Assembly (NCBI RefSeq): GCF_938017775.1 | Contig: NZ_CALIIU010000033.1 | Location: 24,307-88,306 of the forward strand | Reading direction: 5' to 3' | Length of the DNA: 64,000 nucleotides | Source of the DNA: an uncultured Campylobacter sp. | Lineage (GTDB): Bacteria; Campylobacterota; Campylobacteria; Campylobacterales; Campylobacteraceae | In this document: positions 34,860-43,825 of the stretch, piece after piece | Position numbering within the stretch: position 1 is the stretch's first letter | Layout of the letters: the number at the start of each line of letters is the position of its first letter | Program-made: the position numbers and the translations under genes | Notes under the pieces: model-generated | Database searches by the model: none | What the model saw: only the letters and a program-made list of their open reading frames with translations | What the model was told of the DNA's origin: nothing

Positions 34860-35466
34860 CGAATTTGTTTCGCGCTGTTTAGGACGCGCCCGCTTAAATT
34901 TCAACCTCGTACCCTTTGCATACACTCGGCGCCGAATTCCAACCTTGCACGCTCTGTGTGTATTTGGCGCCAAAATTTAGCCTGCCCGCATTGCAGCGCC
35001 CGTCATCAAAATTTACTTGTCGCAGCACCTATCTTTAAATTTTAAAATTTGCCGCTCCTTTATCCGCCAACCTCGATCGAAGTATGCCGCCTGTGCGGCT
35101 TTAGCTGCACGCGGATTTCAAAACGAATTTTGATAAAGCAAACATTCGCTACGCCGTAAATTTAAAATTTAGCTCGTAAATCTATCCGTGCATTCACTCC
35201 GCGGCAGTTTAGAAAATGAAATTTTGCGCAGCATGAATATCGTCCCGCGCCGCACTAAATAAATTTAAAATTCCGATATATGCTAAATTTAGCCCATATT
35301 CGAGCCGTATCAAAACTCAAAATTTTAAAATTCGAGGCTTAGAATTTCGCGCGAAATCAAGCGCAAAATTCCCCGCGCAGTTTCGCGCGCAAAGGTCGCA
35401 AAATTTAGAAATTTTAACCAAACTTTCGCTATCATCACGGCTTAAATTTTCACCCAAAGGAAACCG
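34860..35466. other. Gene-free stretch with a short degenerate duplication
   Basis: About 600 bases. Two ~40-base units are alike: from 34898 and 34938, each running TTC(C)AACCT.G.AC, then TGTGTAT or TGCATAC, then TTGGCGCC or TCGGCGCC. The rest is AAATTT-rich spacer. No gene or RNA seen. AAAGGAAACCG at the end serves terC. Confidence 0.45.
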
Positions 35467-36186
35467 ATGTTTGAATGGATCGCCTCACCCGAGGCATGGA
35501 TCAGCCTGGCGACGCTCACGGGGCTTGAGATCGTGCTTGGCATCGACAATATCATCTTTATCGCGATTTTATGCGGCAGATTACCCGAGGCGCAGCGCGG
35601 ACGTGCCCGTATAATGGGGCTCGCGCTTGCGATGTTCACGCGCATACTGCTGCTTCTAAGCCTAAGCTGGATCATGGGGCTAACTAAGCCGCTATTTAGC
35701 GTGCTTGCGCGCGATTTTAGCGGACGCGATCTCGTGCTGATCGGCGGCGGATTGTTTCTACTCGTCAAATCCACGCTCGAGATCCACTCCAGCGCCACGG
35801 GCGAGGCACACGAGCATAGCGCTAGCAGCGGCAAGGCAAGCTTCGGCGGCACGCTCGTGCAGATCGCCGTTTTGGACATCATCTTTTCGCTCGACAGCGT
35901 CATCACTGCCGTGGGCATGGCGCAGCACCTGCCCGTGATGATCCTCGCAGTCGTCATCGCCGTGGGTGTGATGATGCTCGCTAGCGGCGCGATCGCGTGC
36001 TTCGTGGACGCAAACCCGACGATCAAAATTTTAGCGCTTGCGTTTTTGATCCTAGTGGGCGTCTCGCTGATCGCCGACGGCCTGGGCTTTCACATACCTA
36101 AGGGCTACATCTACTTCTCGATGGCGTTTTCGCTGCTGGTGGAGCTCATCAATATTCAGATCCGCAAAAAATCCGCCGCGAAATAG
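35467..36186 (+). CDS. TerC-family membrane protein
   Basis: A 239-residue integral membrane protein with seven to eight helices. The two family aspartate motifs are GLEIVLGIDNIIF (helix 1) and VLDIIFSLDSVITAVG (middle), arranged as in TerC/Alx manganese exporters. A His-containing loop (TGEAHEHSASSGK) lies between helices 3 and 4. Manganese export or metalation of exported proteins is the best-supported role for the family; not proven here. ATG follows CAAAGGAAACCG. Confidence 0.9.
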   Translation: MFEWIASPEAWISLATLTGLEIVLGIDNIIFIAILCGRLPEAQRGRARIMGLALAMFTRILLLLSLSWIMGLTKPLFSVLARDFSGRDLVLIGGGLFLLVKSTLEIHSSATGEAHEHSASSGKASFGGTLVQIAVLDIIFSLDSVITAVGMAQHLPVMILAVVIAVGVMMLASGAIACFVDANPTIKILALAFLILVGVSLIADGLGFHIPKGYIYFSMAFSLLVELINIQIRKKSAAK

Positions 36187-36221
36187 GAGGAGCGGAATTT
36201 TGCGAGATCTGAAAGGCGCGC

Positions 36222-37679
36222 ATGGGGTTTTCTAAATTTCTTTCGCCGCGGCAGATCAAGCTTGCTCACGGCACGGCTCGAAATTTCAAGCTTGAGCCCG
36301 CGACTGCAGGCACGGCGAAATTTAGCTTTACGCTTGAGGGTTTGCACTTTGCGGGAAATTTGGACTTAAAGCGCGACGGACTTTATCTGTCGATACGCGA
36401 GGGCGACGAGCTGGCGGTGATATACGAGGCTTCAAGCTCAAATTCCAGCCGCGAAGCTTCGAGGAGCTTAAATTCCGATCGCGAGGCTTCAAGCGGCGCC
36501 GATTTAAATGGCGAAAATTCCGCAGGGCATTTAAACTGCGAAATTCCAAGCGACCGCGCTTCCGCCGCTGCAAGTTCAGACTGCGACTGCGACGCACATA
36601 GCGATACGGCGACAAGTGCACGCCAAAATTCTACAGTATCTGATTTATCGGACAAAGATCGCCGCGGCATAAGCTCCGCCGCTTTAGGTTTTATCCGCAA
36701 ATATTTAAGCGGCTTCCTCTCTTTAAATTCTACCCGCGAGGAGCACGGCGCCCAGGCAAACTCCGCCGCATCTCCGCTAGACTTTGTCAATCTAAGCCTG
36801 GGCGCGCAGCGCTGGAAGGACGCCGGTAGCACGGCACTCGCCGCGATATTCGCAGCCTTCGGCGTAGCGCTAGCCGCGATGAGCATCTACTGCATAATCT
36901 TCATCTTTGATGCAAGGGCTCCTGTGGGACTGCTAGCCCTGCTCATCCTCGCGCCTTTTGCGTATTGCAGCTTCAAGTTTATGCGAAGAGACTGGCGCGC
37001 CGCGAAGTTCGGACGCATATTTGCGGCTCTCGCGCACTCCAAAGAGCCCAAGCGAAGCGGCGAAGCGGAGGGCTATGCTAGCGGCGTGCGCGTGCTGCAA
37101 AGTGGCGACGTTTATTACTATGGCTTCGCGCTGGACGGAGTATATTTATCGGGCGATAGTAAGCTGCAGATCGTTTCCGACGGGATACTCACAGATCAAA
37201 ATTTAGCGGAGCTTGCGGACGGCGAAAATTGCATGAAATTTAAGAATTTAGACGCAGAAAATTCCACAAATTCTGCGAGCGTTAAGAATTTTGCGAAATC
37301 AGCAAATTCCGCAAGTTTTGTAAATTCTGCCAACGCAGCAAATTCTATAAACTCCGTCCACTCCGCCGAAGCCGCGGCACCCGCCAAGGCGAAGGACGCC
37401 TCGCAGAGCTTTGAGCTACAAAACGGCGATATTCTTCGCGCCCGCTACAAAGACTACCGCGTAAGCGGGATTTGGAATCAAAGCCGCAGCAGCGAGCTCG
37501 GCGATACGCGCAGCGGACTTCGGCGCGCAGCGGATTTTATCGCGGGCGTGGCGCTACAAATAGGTCTGCGTCTAGGCGGCGCGCTCGCGCTGACGTGGCT
37601 CGGCGATCACATAGGCGGCTCCTTCGGCAACGCCCTAAGCTTCATCGGATTTTTGCTGCTGCTTAGCCTTATGCTTTGA
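36222..37679 (+). CDS. Uncharacterised membrane protein with low-complexity inserts
   Basis: A 485-residue protein I cannot assign. An N-terminal globular part (1-70), a Ser/Asn/Asp/Glu-rich segment (about 71-150, e.g. SNSSREASRSLNSDREASSG), two membrane helices (about 206-228 and 232-250), a second globular part, another low-complexity segment (about 340-395, rich in NSA), and two to three C-terminal helices (440-485). The low-complexity codons contain the AAATTCC/AAATTTT words abundant in the spacers, as if spacer-type repeats had entered the frame. It lies 35 bases after terC and may be co-transcribed. Confidence 0.65.
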   Translation: MGFSKFLSPRQIKLAHGTARNFKLEPATAGTAKFSFTLEGLHFAGNLDLKRDGLYLSIREGDELAVIYEASSSNSSREASRSLNSDREASSGADLNGENSAGHLNCEIPSDRASAAASSDCDCDAHSDTATSARQNSTVSDLSDKDRRGISSAALGFIRKYLSGFLSLNSTREEHGAQANSAASPLDFVNLSLGAQRWKDAGSTALAAIFAAFGVALAAMSIYCIIFIFDARAPVGLLALLILAPFAYCSFKFMRRDWRAAKFGRIFAALAHSKEPKRSGEAEGYASGVRVLQSGDVYYYGFALDGVYLSGDSKLQIVSDGILTDQNLAELADGENCMKFKNLDAENSTNSASVKNFAKSANSASFVNSANAANSINSVHSAEAAAPAKAKDASQSFELQNGDILRARYKDYRVSGIWNQSRSSELGDTRSGLRRAADFIAGVALQIGLRLGGALALTWLGDHIGGSFGNALSFIGFLLLLSLML

Positions 37680-38137
37680 AAGGCGAATTTCAAACGGCAG
37701 CCTCGCGGAATTTTGCAACTTCAAGGAATTTCAAATTTCGCAATTTCACAGAATTCCGCAGCGAGCGGATTTGTATTTTAAATTTCAAGGCTTTGGGATC
37801 GTAAATTTAAAAGCGCGGCAAAATTTCAAATTTCAGGCGCGTAAAACTTCGGCCGCGGAATTTTAAAATTCTAAATTTTAAAGCGTAGAATTTCAAGATG
37901 CGGATTTTAATTTCAGAATTTTAAATTTTGCGGTGCGGAATTCCTCAGCGTGGATTAAAATTTTAAATTTCAAAACGCGCGGGATTTTAAGGCGCGCAAA
38001 ATTCCAAAGCGCGAAATTCATGAAATTCAAAAGCGGAATTTCAAAATTTCAAATTTTACGGCGCGTGAGGTCGCAGCACAGAGCGCGAAACTATAATGCG
38101 CGAGGCTGTGACACGCAAAGCTGCGGCAAGCCGTGCG
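37680..38137. repeat. Dense GAATTTCAAAATTTC word array, gene-free
   Basis: About 460 bases between convergent genes made largely of the words GGAATTTTAAAATTC, AATTTCAAGG, AAATTTCAAA and GCGCGAAATTC every 15-30 bases. This is the densest block of the genome-wide spacer word in the window. Many short self-complementary stretches (AAATTT, GAATTC) arise, but no single hairpin stands out. The neighbouring low-complexity coding inserts use the same words. Confidence 0.55.
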
Positions 38138-39166
38138 CTAGCTCCAAATTCTTTCGTTTAGTTTTAGATTTTTTACGAGCGCCAAAAAGTGCGAAAGCTC
38201 GCGCTTGATTAGCGCGGCAGGGTCGCGGCACAGCACGCTTTCGTCGATGTCCGGCTCGAAATTATCGCGCCCTGTATTTACGAAAATATAAATTTTGCTA
38301 TCCAAAAAGCTAAGGCTAACGGGCGCGGCTACGGTACCTGCGAAGCGCAAGAGCCTCCGCATAAAGGCGGGTGTTAGAATATACATCGCGCTCGTCGCGT
38401 CCGCGGAATACACGGCAAAGGCGGCGTTAAACTCCGCATCGTCCATATCTATCTTTTTTAGCCCGCCTGTGTTCGGCGCGCCGGTGCGAGCGGGAAAAAT
38501 CAGGGTTTTGGCACTTATGCGTTTGTTAAATTCCGCGTAGAAAAAGGTGCCGAGGATTTCACTTTCCAAAATTCTATTAAACAATTTCACATCGCAAAAT
38601 GCAAACCTCACGCCGTCATAAACGCCCGAGACCCTGTCGTTGCCGCCTAGATATCTGTCTAGTCGAAAAAAGAGCCCGGAGAGCTTGAGTTTGGCGGGAT
38701 CGATACTGCCTTCAATATCGTATCGATAGCCGAACGCCTTGAAATAAGGCATTAGATAGTGCTCTTTAAAAGCGCGCCGAAATTTTATCGAATAATCTCG
38801 TTTGAAGACTCTAAATAATACGAATAAGCTCGAAGCAGCCAAGATTAAAATTATAATCGCGAGTAAGATATATTTGGAAATCGTGGGACGATTTTGTAAA
38901 TCGTTTAGAAATAGGCTCATAGCAAAAAGGCAGGCAGCATAGATTATCTTAGCTTTTATGGAGCTTTCATCGCACAAAACGGCTACTATAAGAACAACCG
39001 CGAATAATCCGATAAGAGACAACAAATCTACCATCTCTCCTCCGTCGCGTAGCTTGTATAACAAAAACGCGCCGTAGCCGAGCATGCACGCCGCCGCTAA
39101 GATCGTATTTCTTTTCGCCTTATATAAAAGCCCCAGCCTGATCTGCTCCAGCTCGCTTGCGCTCAT
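38138..39166 (-). CDS. DUF3137-like membrane protein
   Basis: A 342-residue protein with four membrane helices in its first 130 residues (about 20-38, 47-64, 70-87, 97-117) and a soluble C-terminal domain. The C-terminal half (YFKAFGYRYDIEGSIDP, SGLFFRLDRYLGGNDRVSGVYDGVRFAFCDVKL, FFYAEFNKR) resembles DUF3137 proteins, which often pair with LemA; no lemA adjoins. Function unknown. The stop lies inside a repeat-dense spacer. Confidence 0.72.
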   Translation of the reverse strand: MSASELEQIRLGLLYKAKRNTILAAACMLGYGAFLLYKLRDGGEMVDLLSLIGLFAVVLIVAVLCDESSIKAKIIYAACLFAMSLFLNDLQNRPTISKYILLAIIILILAASSLFVLFRVFKRDYSIKFRRAFKEHYLMPYFKAFGYRYDIEGSIDPAKLKLSGLFFRLDRYLGGNDRVSGVYDGVRFAFCDVKLFNRILESEILGTFFYAEFNKRISAKTLIFPARTGAPNTGGLKKIDMDDAEFNAAFAVYSADATSAMYILTPAFMRRLLRFAGTVAAPVSLSFLDSKIYIFVNTGRDNFEPDIDESVLCRDPAALIKRELSHFLALVKNLKLNERIWS

Positions 39167-39545
39167 TTTGCCCCTTCTAAATTTGAGATGGATTATGACG
39201 CTTGCGGGCTTTAAATTTGCTTACGAACGGCGCCGGAATTTTAAAATTTAGACTTGGATAAATTTGCGATTAAATTTAGCGGCGGATCGTCTAAATGTAG
39301 CGAAGGCGGAATCTTGGTAGAAGTTTAAGCGGCACGAAATTTTAAAAATTCCGTGCCATAAGAGAGATAAAATTTTACGGGCGCGCTTTAAATTCGCTAT
39401 AAAATTTCACTGCGCCGAGTCGTAAAATTTCGCGAAACAAACGCCGTAGTTTATGCCGCAAAATTTACGAGCGCCTGAGCGAATGTCGCGAAATTTACGG
39501 ACGCCCGCGCCGCAAAGAGCACAGCGCGGACGCCGCTAGCAAAAT
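39167..39545. other. Spacer with GTAAAATTTCGCG words
   Basis: About 380 bases, no gene. From 39360 to 39500 the word (G)CGAAATTTAC or TAAAATTTCGCG recurs about every 40 bases. No RNA gene seen. Confidence 0.4.
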
Positions 39546-40106
39546 TTAGATTTTTCTATAAGGCGCCTGACCTACTTCGTAGAAATTGTTGCCCTCGCTG
39601 TCGATCGCTACGATAGCAGGGAAATCCTCGACGGTAAGTCGCGCGACCGCCTCGGGGCCGAGCTCGGGGTAGGCTAGCACTTCGTATTTTTTAATACTTT
39701 GGCTAATCAGCGCGCCCGCGCCGCCGATAGCGACCATATAGACGCAGCCCGATTTTTTCATCGCTTCAACTACGGCGTCGCTGCGGTAGCCCTTGCCGAT
39801 CATACCGTTGATGCCTACTTCGTTTATCATCGTAGGAGTATATTTATCCATGCGTCCGCTAGTCGTAGGTCCTGCAGCACCGATTGCCTGACCGGGTTTG
39901 GCGGGGGTCGGCCCCAAATAGTATATCGTCTCGCCGGCCAAGCTTACGGGTAGCTTCTCGCCGCGAGCGAGGGTTTCGGTTAGAGCCTTGTGCGCGGCGT
40001 CGCGAGCTGCGATGATGGTGCCGCTGATTAGGACGTTATCGCCCGCCTTTAGGCTTTTTACTACGCTTTTATCGAAAGGTGCGGTAATTCTTTTAACTTC
40101 TGACAT
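39546..40106 (-). CDS. Class I fumarate hydratase, beta (C-terminal) subunit
   Basis: Small subunit (186 residues) of the two-subunit, oxygen-sensitive iron-sulfur fumarase. Family blocks: GDNVLISGTIIAARDAAH, GPTPAKPGQAIGAAGPTTSGRMDKYTP, GKGYRSD, and FPAIVAIDSEGNNFYE. AAGGAGGAAATC eight bases upstream sets the start at ATG 40106, although the frame stays open ten codons further back and would then overlap the alpha subunit gene. It acts with the upstream alpha subunit in the TCA cycle/fumarate respiration branch. Confidence 0.92.
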   Translation of the reverse strand: MSEVKRITAPFDKSVVKSLKAGDNVLISGTIIAARDAAHKALTETLARGEKLPVSLAGETIYYLGPTPAKPGQAIGAAGPTTSGRMDKYTPTMINEVGINGMIGKGYRSDAVVEAMKKSGCVYMVAIGGAGALISQSIKKYEVLAYPELGPEAVARLTVEDFPAIVAIDSEGNNFYEVGQAPYRKI

Positions 40107-40116
40107 GATTTCCTCC

Positions 40117-40962
40117 TTATAGTTCGGCGTCGGCATGGCGAGCCGCGTGGCAGTTGATATTAACAGCGACCGGAAGCCCTGCTATGTGGGTCGGATACCA
40201 CTCTACATTTACCTTAACGGCGGTATTTATGCCGCCCAAGCCCTGCGGACCGACGCCCGTAGCGCGCGCCATCTCCAGCAGCTCATCCTCTAGCTTGGCG
40301 TAGCGCTCGTCGGGATTTCTGCTATCGATCGAACGAACCGCGGCTTGCTTGGCTAAAAGCGCCGCCTTATCCATCGTGCCGCCGACACCGACGCCAACGA
40401 CCATCGGAGGACAGGCGTTAGGACCAGCGTATTTAACCGCCTCTAAAAATACCTTTTTTACCCCCTCGATACCGTCTGCGGGAACGAGCATTTTTAGTAC
40501 GGATTTGTTTTCGCTGCCAAAGCCCTTTGGGGCCACTTTGATCTTAAGCTTGTCGCCTGGGACGATGCGGGTATTGATGACCGCAGGGGTATTGTTTGTA
40601 GTGTTTTTGCGCTCAAAAAGCGGCTCTGCGACCACGGATTTACGCAGATAGCCGCCTACGTAGCCGTCCGCGACGCCTGCGTTGATAGCGTCCTCCAGAT
40701 ATCCGCCCTCGATATGCACATCCTGACCGAGTTCGACAAAAACCACCGTCATACCGGTATCTTGGCAGATCGGCGCGACCTCTTTTGCCGCCAAATCGGC
40801 ATTTTGCAAGAGCTTGCCTAAGATATCTTTGCCGATGGGCGAAGTCTCATTCTCGCGCGCTTTCTCAAATGCCGCGCGCATATCTGGCGTGACGTGATAA
40901 CAGGCTTTTTTGCAAAGCTCGCTGACTACTTTGGTAATTTCATCCGCTTGGATCGTTTTCAT
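40117..40962 (-). CDS. Class I fumarate hydratase, alpha (N-terminal) subunit
   Basis: Large subunit (281 residues) that holds the 4Fe-4S cluster of fumarase, hydrating fumarate to malate. Cluster cysteines are Cys66 (APICQDTGM), one in GPNACPPMVVGVG, and one in NINCHAARH at the C-terminus. The order matches the TtdA/FumA N-terminal domain. Ten bases separate its stop from the beta-subunit start. The tartrate dehydratase family is close in sequence, but the linkage and class suggest fumarase. A 22-base palindrome lies 40 bases upstream of the start. Confidence 0.92.
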   Translation of the reverse strand: MKTIQADEITKVVSELCKKACYHVTPDMRAAFEKARENETSPIGKDILGKLLQNADLAAKEVAPICQDTGMTVVFVELGQDVHIEGGYLEDAINAGVADGYVGGYLRKSVVAEPLFERKNTTNNTPAVINTRIVPGDKLKIKVAPKGFGSENKSVLKMLVPADGIEGVKKVFLEAVKYAGPNACPPMVVGVGVGGTMDKAALLAKQAAVRSIDSRNPDERYAKLEDELLEMARATGVGPQGLGGINTAVKVNVEWYPTHIAGLPVAVNINCHAARHADAEL

Positions 40963-41002
40963 GATCTCTCCTTGTATTGAAATTTTAATGGATTATATTC
41001 CG

Positions 41003-41024
41003 TTAAACTAAAAACTTAGTTTAA
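41003..41024. promoter_or_regulatory. Palindromic operator candidate between fumarase and haoCA
   Basis: Arms TTAAACTAA (41003-41011) and TTAGTTTAA (41016-41024) are a perfect 9-bp inverted repeat around AAAC. It lies about 40 bases upstream of the fumarase alpha start and about 140 upstream of haoC. The form (TTA...TAA ends, short central spacer) resembles sites of CRP/FNR-family or NssR-type regulators, which is an inference. Confidence 0.6.
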
Positions 41025-41161
41025 AATTTTATCTTCATTTAATAAATTTTAACAAAAGGCTAGAAAATAAGCGGTTTTTAATCTTTTTATAATAAAATAC
41101 CACTTTTCGAATTATCAAATACTAAAAATTTTGCGAAGAAATTTTAAAATCAAGGAAACCT

Positions 41162-41719
41162 ATGAAAAAGAAAACTCTTGTGCTGCTAGTGGGCGCTTGT
41201 GTGCTTATAGGAATGATACTTTCTCTTGGGATTGCGGAGATGGTTCATCTTACAGGTACCGATAAATTCTGCGTATCCTGTCATACGATGCAGCCGATGG
41301 CAAACGCATTTCACAACGATGTTCACGGCGGCAATAACCCGCAAGGCTTCAAGGCCGATTGCGTCGCCTGTCACGTTTCTCATGAAAATACCTTTATGTA
41401 TCTTTGGACTAAAGCTCTAACCTCCGCAAATGATGTCTACAAAACGGTCTTTACCGATGCCGATAAGATCGACTGGCAAGAAAAACGCAAGGAGCGAAAT
41501 CATTTCGTTTATGAAAGCGGCTGTCTAAGCTGCCATCGAAATTTAAAAGAGCAGAATAACCAAGTAAATAAAGCCTGGCTCGCACATAGGGATTATTTCG
41601 CGGGCACTACCGGCAAAACCTGCGTGCAGTGCCACGAAAACGTCGGCCACAAAAATATGGGTATAGAGATCGCCAAATATTGGGATAAATACAACCGAGA
41701 AAATAACAAAACCAAGTAA
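41162..41719 (+). CDS. haoC: HaoC: NapC/NrfH-type tetraheme quinol dehydrogenase
   Basis: Membrane-anchored cytochrome of 185 residues that passes electrons from menaquinol to HaoA. One N-terminal membrane anchor (about 5-25) is followed by four heme c sites: CVSCH, CVACH, CLSCH and CVQCH. The NrfH-like CVSCHTMQPMANA opening, with Met as possible distal ligand, is visible. It is 10 bases from haoA. In campylobacters this pair replaces or supplements NrfHA. RBS CAAGGAAACC. Confidence 0.93.
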   Translation: MKKKTLVLLVGACVLIGMILSLGIAEMVHLTGTDKFCVSCHTMQPMANAFHNDVHGGNNPQGFKADCVACHVSHENTFMYLWTKALTSANDVYKTVFTDADKIDWQEKRKERNHFVYESGCLSCHRNLKEQNNQVNKAWLAHRDYFAGTTGKTCVQCHENVGHKNMGIEIAKYWDKYNRENNKTK

Positions 41720-41729
41720 AGGAGAAGCA

Positions 41730-43130
41730 ATGCTAAAAAAAGTCGCTATTTTAATAGCCTGTATCGCATCGTTTGCATTCGCAGAAATGCCCGCGCAGCA
41801 TGCGAATATGTCCGCGTCGGACGCGAACGTAAGCAATTCCGTAAACGTTAGTCTTACGAAGAATTTAAAGGTAAATAGGCAGCTTACGCCGCTAGCTAGA
41901 CGCTGTGTCGAGTGCCATGCCGAAAAAACTCCGGGCGTCGTTGCGGATTGGAAGATGAGCCGCCACGCTCACGTAGGCGTTAGCTGTACCGACTGCCACT
42001 CGCAGCCAGCAGATAGCCCTATGGCAGCTAAAGAGCCGCATCCGAAAGACACAGATAATCATATTTCGGTGCTAGTTAGCCCAAAAACCTGTGCTAAATG
42101 TCATAGTAACGAGGTTAAAGAGTTTGAGAACAGCGGCCACGCAAGAGGTGCTATGCAAATGCAAGCCAACAAAGGAATGGTTGATCTAATGTATCACTAC
42201 GAAGGACGTGATATCCCTGATCTTAAACATGCGCCTGATATTACCGGTTGCTCTCAATGCCACGGTAGCGTCGTTAAAATGGATGAGCATAACAAGCCTA
42301 CCAAAGAGACCTGGCCCGTTTACGGCATTGGTACGGTTTATCCGGACGGTAGCGTAGGCGGATGCAAATCATGCCACTCGGGTCATAAATTTTCGATCGC
42401 CGAAGCTCGTAAGCCTGCCGCTTGCGCATCTTGCCACTTAGGACCTGATCATCCGGATATCGAAATTTACAACAACTCAATGCACGGACACGTATTTAAC
42501 GCTGAAGGCAATGAGTGGAAATTCGATAGCGCTCCTGGTACTTGGGCGGTTCCTGACTACCGCGCTCCTACATGTGCAACCTGCCATATGAGCGGCGGTG
42601 TGGGCGATCTAAACTCCACTCACAACGTATCTCAACGCTTGAAGTGGAATTTGTGGCAGCCTAAGAGTAATCTACGAACCGGCGGTAATGAGACCGCAGT
42701 AAGCGAGTTTTTAAATACCGGCAAACTAAATGTCGGCAATCCTTTGGCGGGTAACCTAAACGGTCCTGAGGCAGCGCGTGCCGAGATGAAGCAAGTCTGC
42801 AAAGAGTGCCACGCAAGCACCCACACGAATAATTTCTTTGAGGTGGGCGATAAGCAGGTACTTCTATATAACGTTTACAACGACGAAGCGACTAAGATGC
42901 TAAAAGAGCTTAAGGAAAAGAAACTTCTAAAAGACGATCCTTGGGCGGATGCGTTCCAGCGTATTTATTACACTTCGTGGCATCACGAGGGTCGCAGAAT
43001 GCGCCAAGGCGCGCTAATGGGCGGACCTGATTATTCGCATTGGCACGGCGTATTTGAGGTCAAAAACGACATTAGAGAGATGCGCGAAATCTACGAGCGC
43101 CGCATCAAAACTGGTAAGATCGAGGAATAA
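41730..43130 (+). CDS. haoA: Octaheme hydroxylamine oxidoreductase-like cytochrome (epsilon-Hao)
   Basis: Periplasmic octaheme cytochrome c of 466 residues with a signal peptide ending AFA (about residue 18). Eight CXXCH sites are present: CVECH, CTDCH, CAKCH, CSQCH, CKSCH, CASCH, CATCH and CKECH. The epsilonproteobacterial Hao proteins are reported to lack the cross-linking tyrosine of nitrifier HAO and to reduce nitrite to hydroxylamine rather than oxidise hydroxylamine. A C-terminal GPDYSHWHG contains a Tyr, so an alignment is needed to confirm absence of the cross-link. With hcp in the same window it could complete nitrite to ammonia. RBS AAAGGAGAAG. Confidence 0.92.
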   Translation: MLKKVAILIACIASFAFAEMPAQHANMSASDANVSNSVNVSLTKNLKVNRQLTPLARRCVECHAEKTPGVVADWKMSRHAHVGVSCTDCHSQPADSPMAAKEPHPKDTDNHISVLVSPKTCAKCHSNEVKEFENSGHARGAMQMQANKGMVDLMYHYEGRDIPDLKHAPDITGCSQCHGSVVKMDEHNKPTKETWPVYGIGTVYPDGSVGGCKSCHSGHKFSIAEARKPAACASCHLGPDHPDIEIYNNSMHGHVFNAEGNEWKFDSAPGTWAVPDYRAPTCATCHMSGGVGDLNSTHNVSQRLKWNLWQPKSNLRTGGNETAVSEFLNTGKLNVGNPLAGNLNGPEAARAEMKQVCKECHASTHTNNFFEVGDKQVLLYNVYNDEATKMLKELKEKKLLKDDPWADAFQRIYYTSWHHEGRRMRQGALMGGPDYSHWHGVFEVKNDIREMREIYERRIKTGKIEE

Positions 43131-43180
43131 TTCTTCTTAGTCTGCTAAATTCTGCCGGACTAAACAGATCAAGCTTGTAA

Positions 43181-43210
43181 GCCCCTGCACTTCGCAGGGG
43201 CCTTTTTGTT
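43181..43210 (+). terminator. Rho-independent terminator after haoCA
   Basis: Perfect 8-bp GC-rich arms GCCCCTGC (43181-43188) and GCAGGGGC (43194-43201), loop ACTTC, then CTTTTTGTTT. The strongest terminator in the window. Confidence 0.9.
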
Positions 43211-43408
43211 TGGATAAAATTTTGGAATTTTATTTTGTAATCCGCAAAGCCCATCGAAAATCGCCCCTAAAAGCCACTACAAAATCACTATCTAATTATT
43301 TAAGATTATTGAGAATTTATGACGGAAGTAGCTGATAAATTAGAGTAAATTTATCTCTTTGCAATCCAAAATTAGCTACAATCGCGCATATCATTTAAAA
43401 GGAATTTT

Positions 43409-43825
43409 ATGGATAAGCAAACGGCATTAGACTTTTTGAGACTTCATCAGCCGATGCCTGCGCAGCTTTCGGATCAGCTCGCGGCAGAGTTTCGCGCGGT
43501 ACGGGAGTTTTTGCGTGATAATCCCTGCGACGAGGCGCTTGAGCCGCTTTTGCGCTCGCTAAACGAGGGCGACGGCGCAGGTGAATATCCACTCGTGGAC
43601 GAGGTATTGGGCGCGGCGGACGATGCTGCTGCGGTAGCTGCGCTTAGAGCGGTCTTAGAAGATCCGAGCACGGGCAGCGGAGCGCGATTTTGGGCGACGC
43701 TTTTTAGCGTGAGCTTCGTCCGTAAGGAGCTCATCGCAAGCCTGGAGACATCGCTTAAATACGCAAACGATGATTTGATCGAGCTTACAAAGGAACAGAT
43801 CGAAATGTTTAAGCAGCTGACGTAA
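43409..43825 (+). CDS. Hypothetical helical protein
   Basis: A 138-residue cytoplasmic protein, mostly helical and acidic (opening MDKQTALDFLRLHQPMP, then SDQLAAEFRAVREFL, then a long C-terminal helix pair). RBS AAAGGAATTTT is good. It reminds me of small HEAT-like or immunity-type proteins with an N-terminal EEALEFLR..QPMP motif, but I cannot name a family with confidence. No partner gene or toxin is adjacent; it stands alone between a terminator and a 1.2 kb gene-free stretch. Confidence 0.7.
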   Translation: MDKQTALDFLRLHQPMPAQLSDQLAAEFRAVREFLRDNPCDEALEPLLRSLNEGDGAGEYPLVDEVLGAADDAAAVAALRAVLEDPSTGSGARFWATLFSVSFVRKELIASLETSLKYANDDLIELTKEQIEMFKQLT

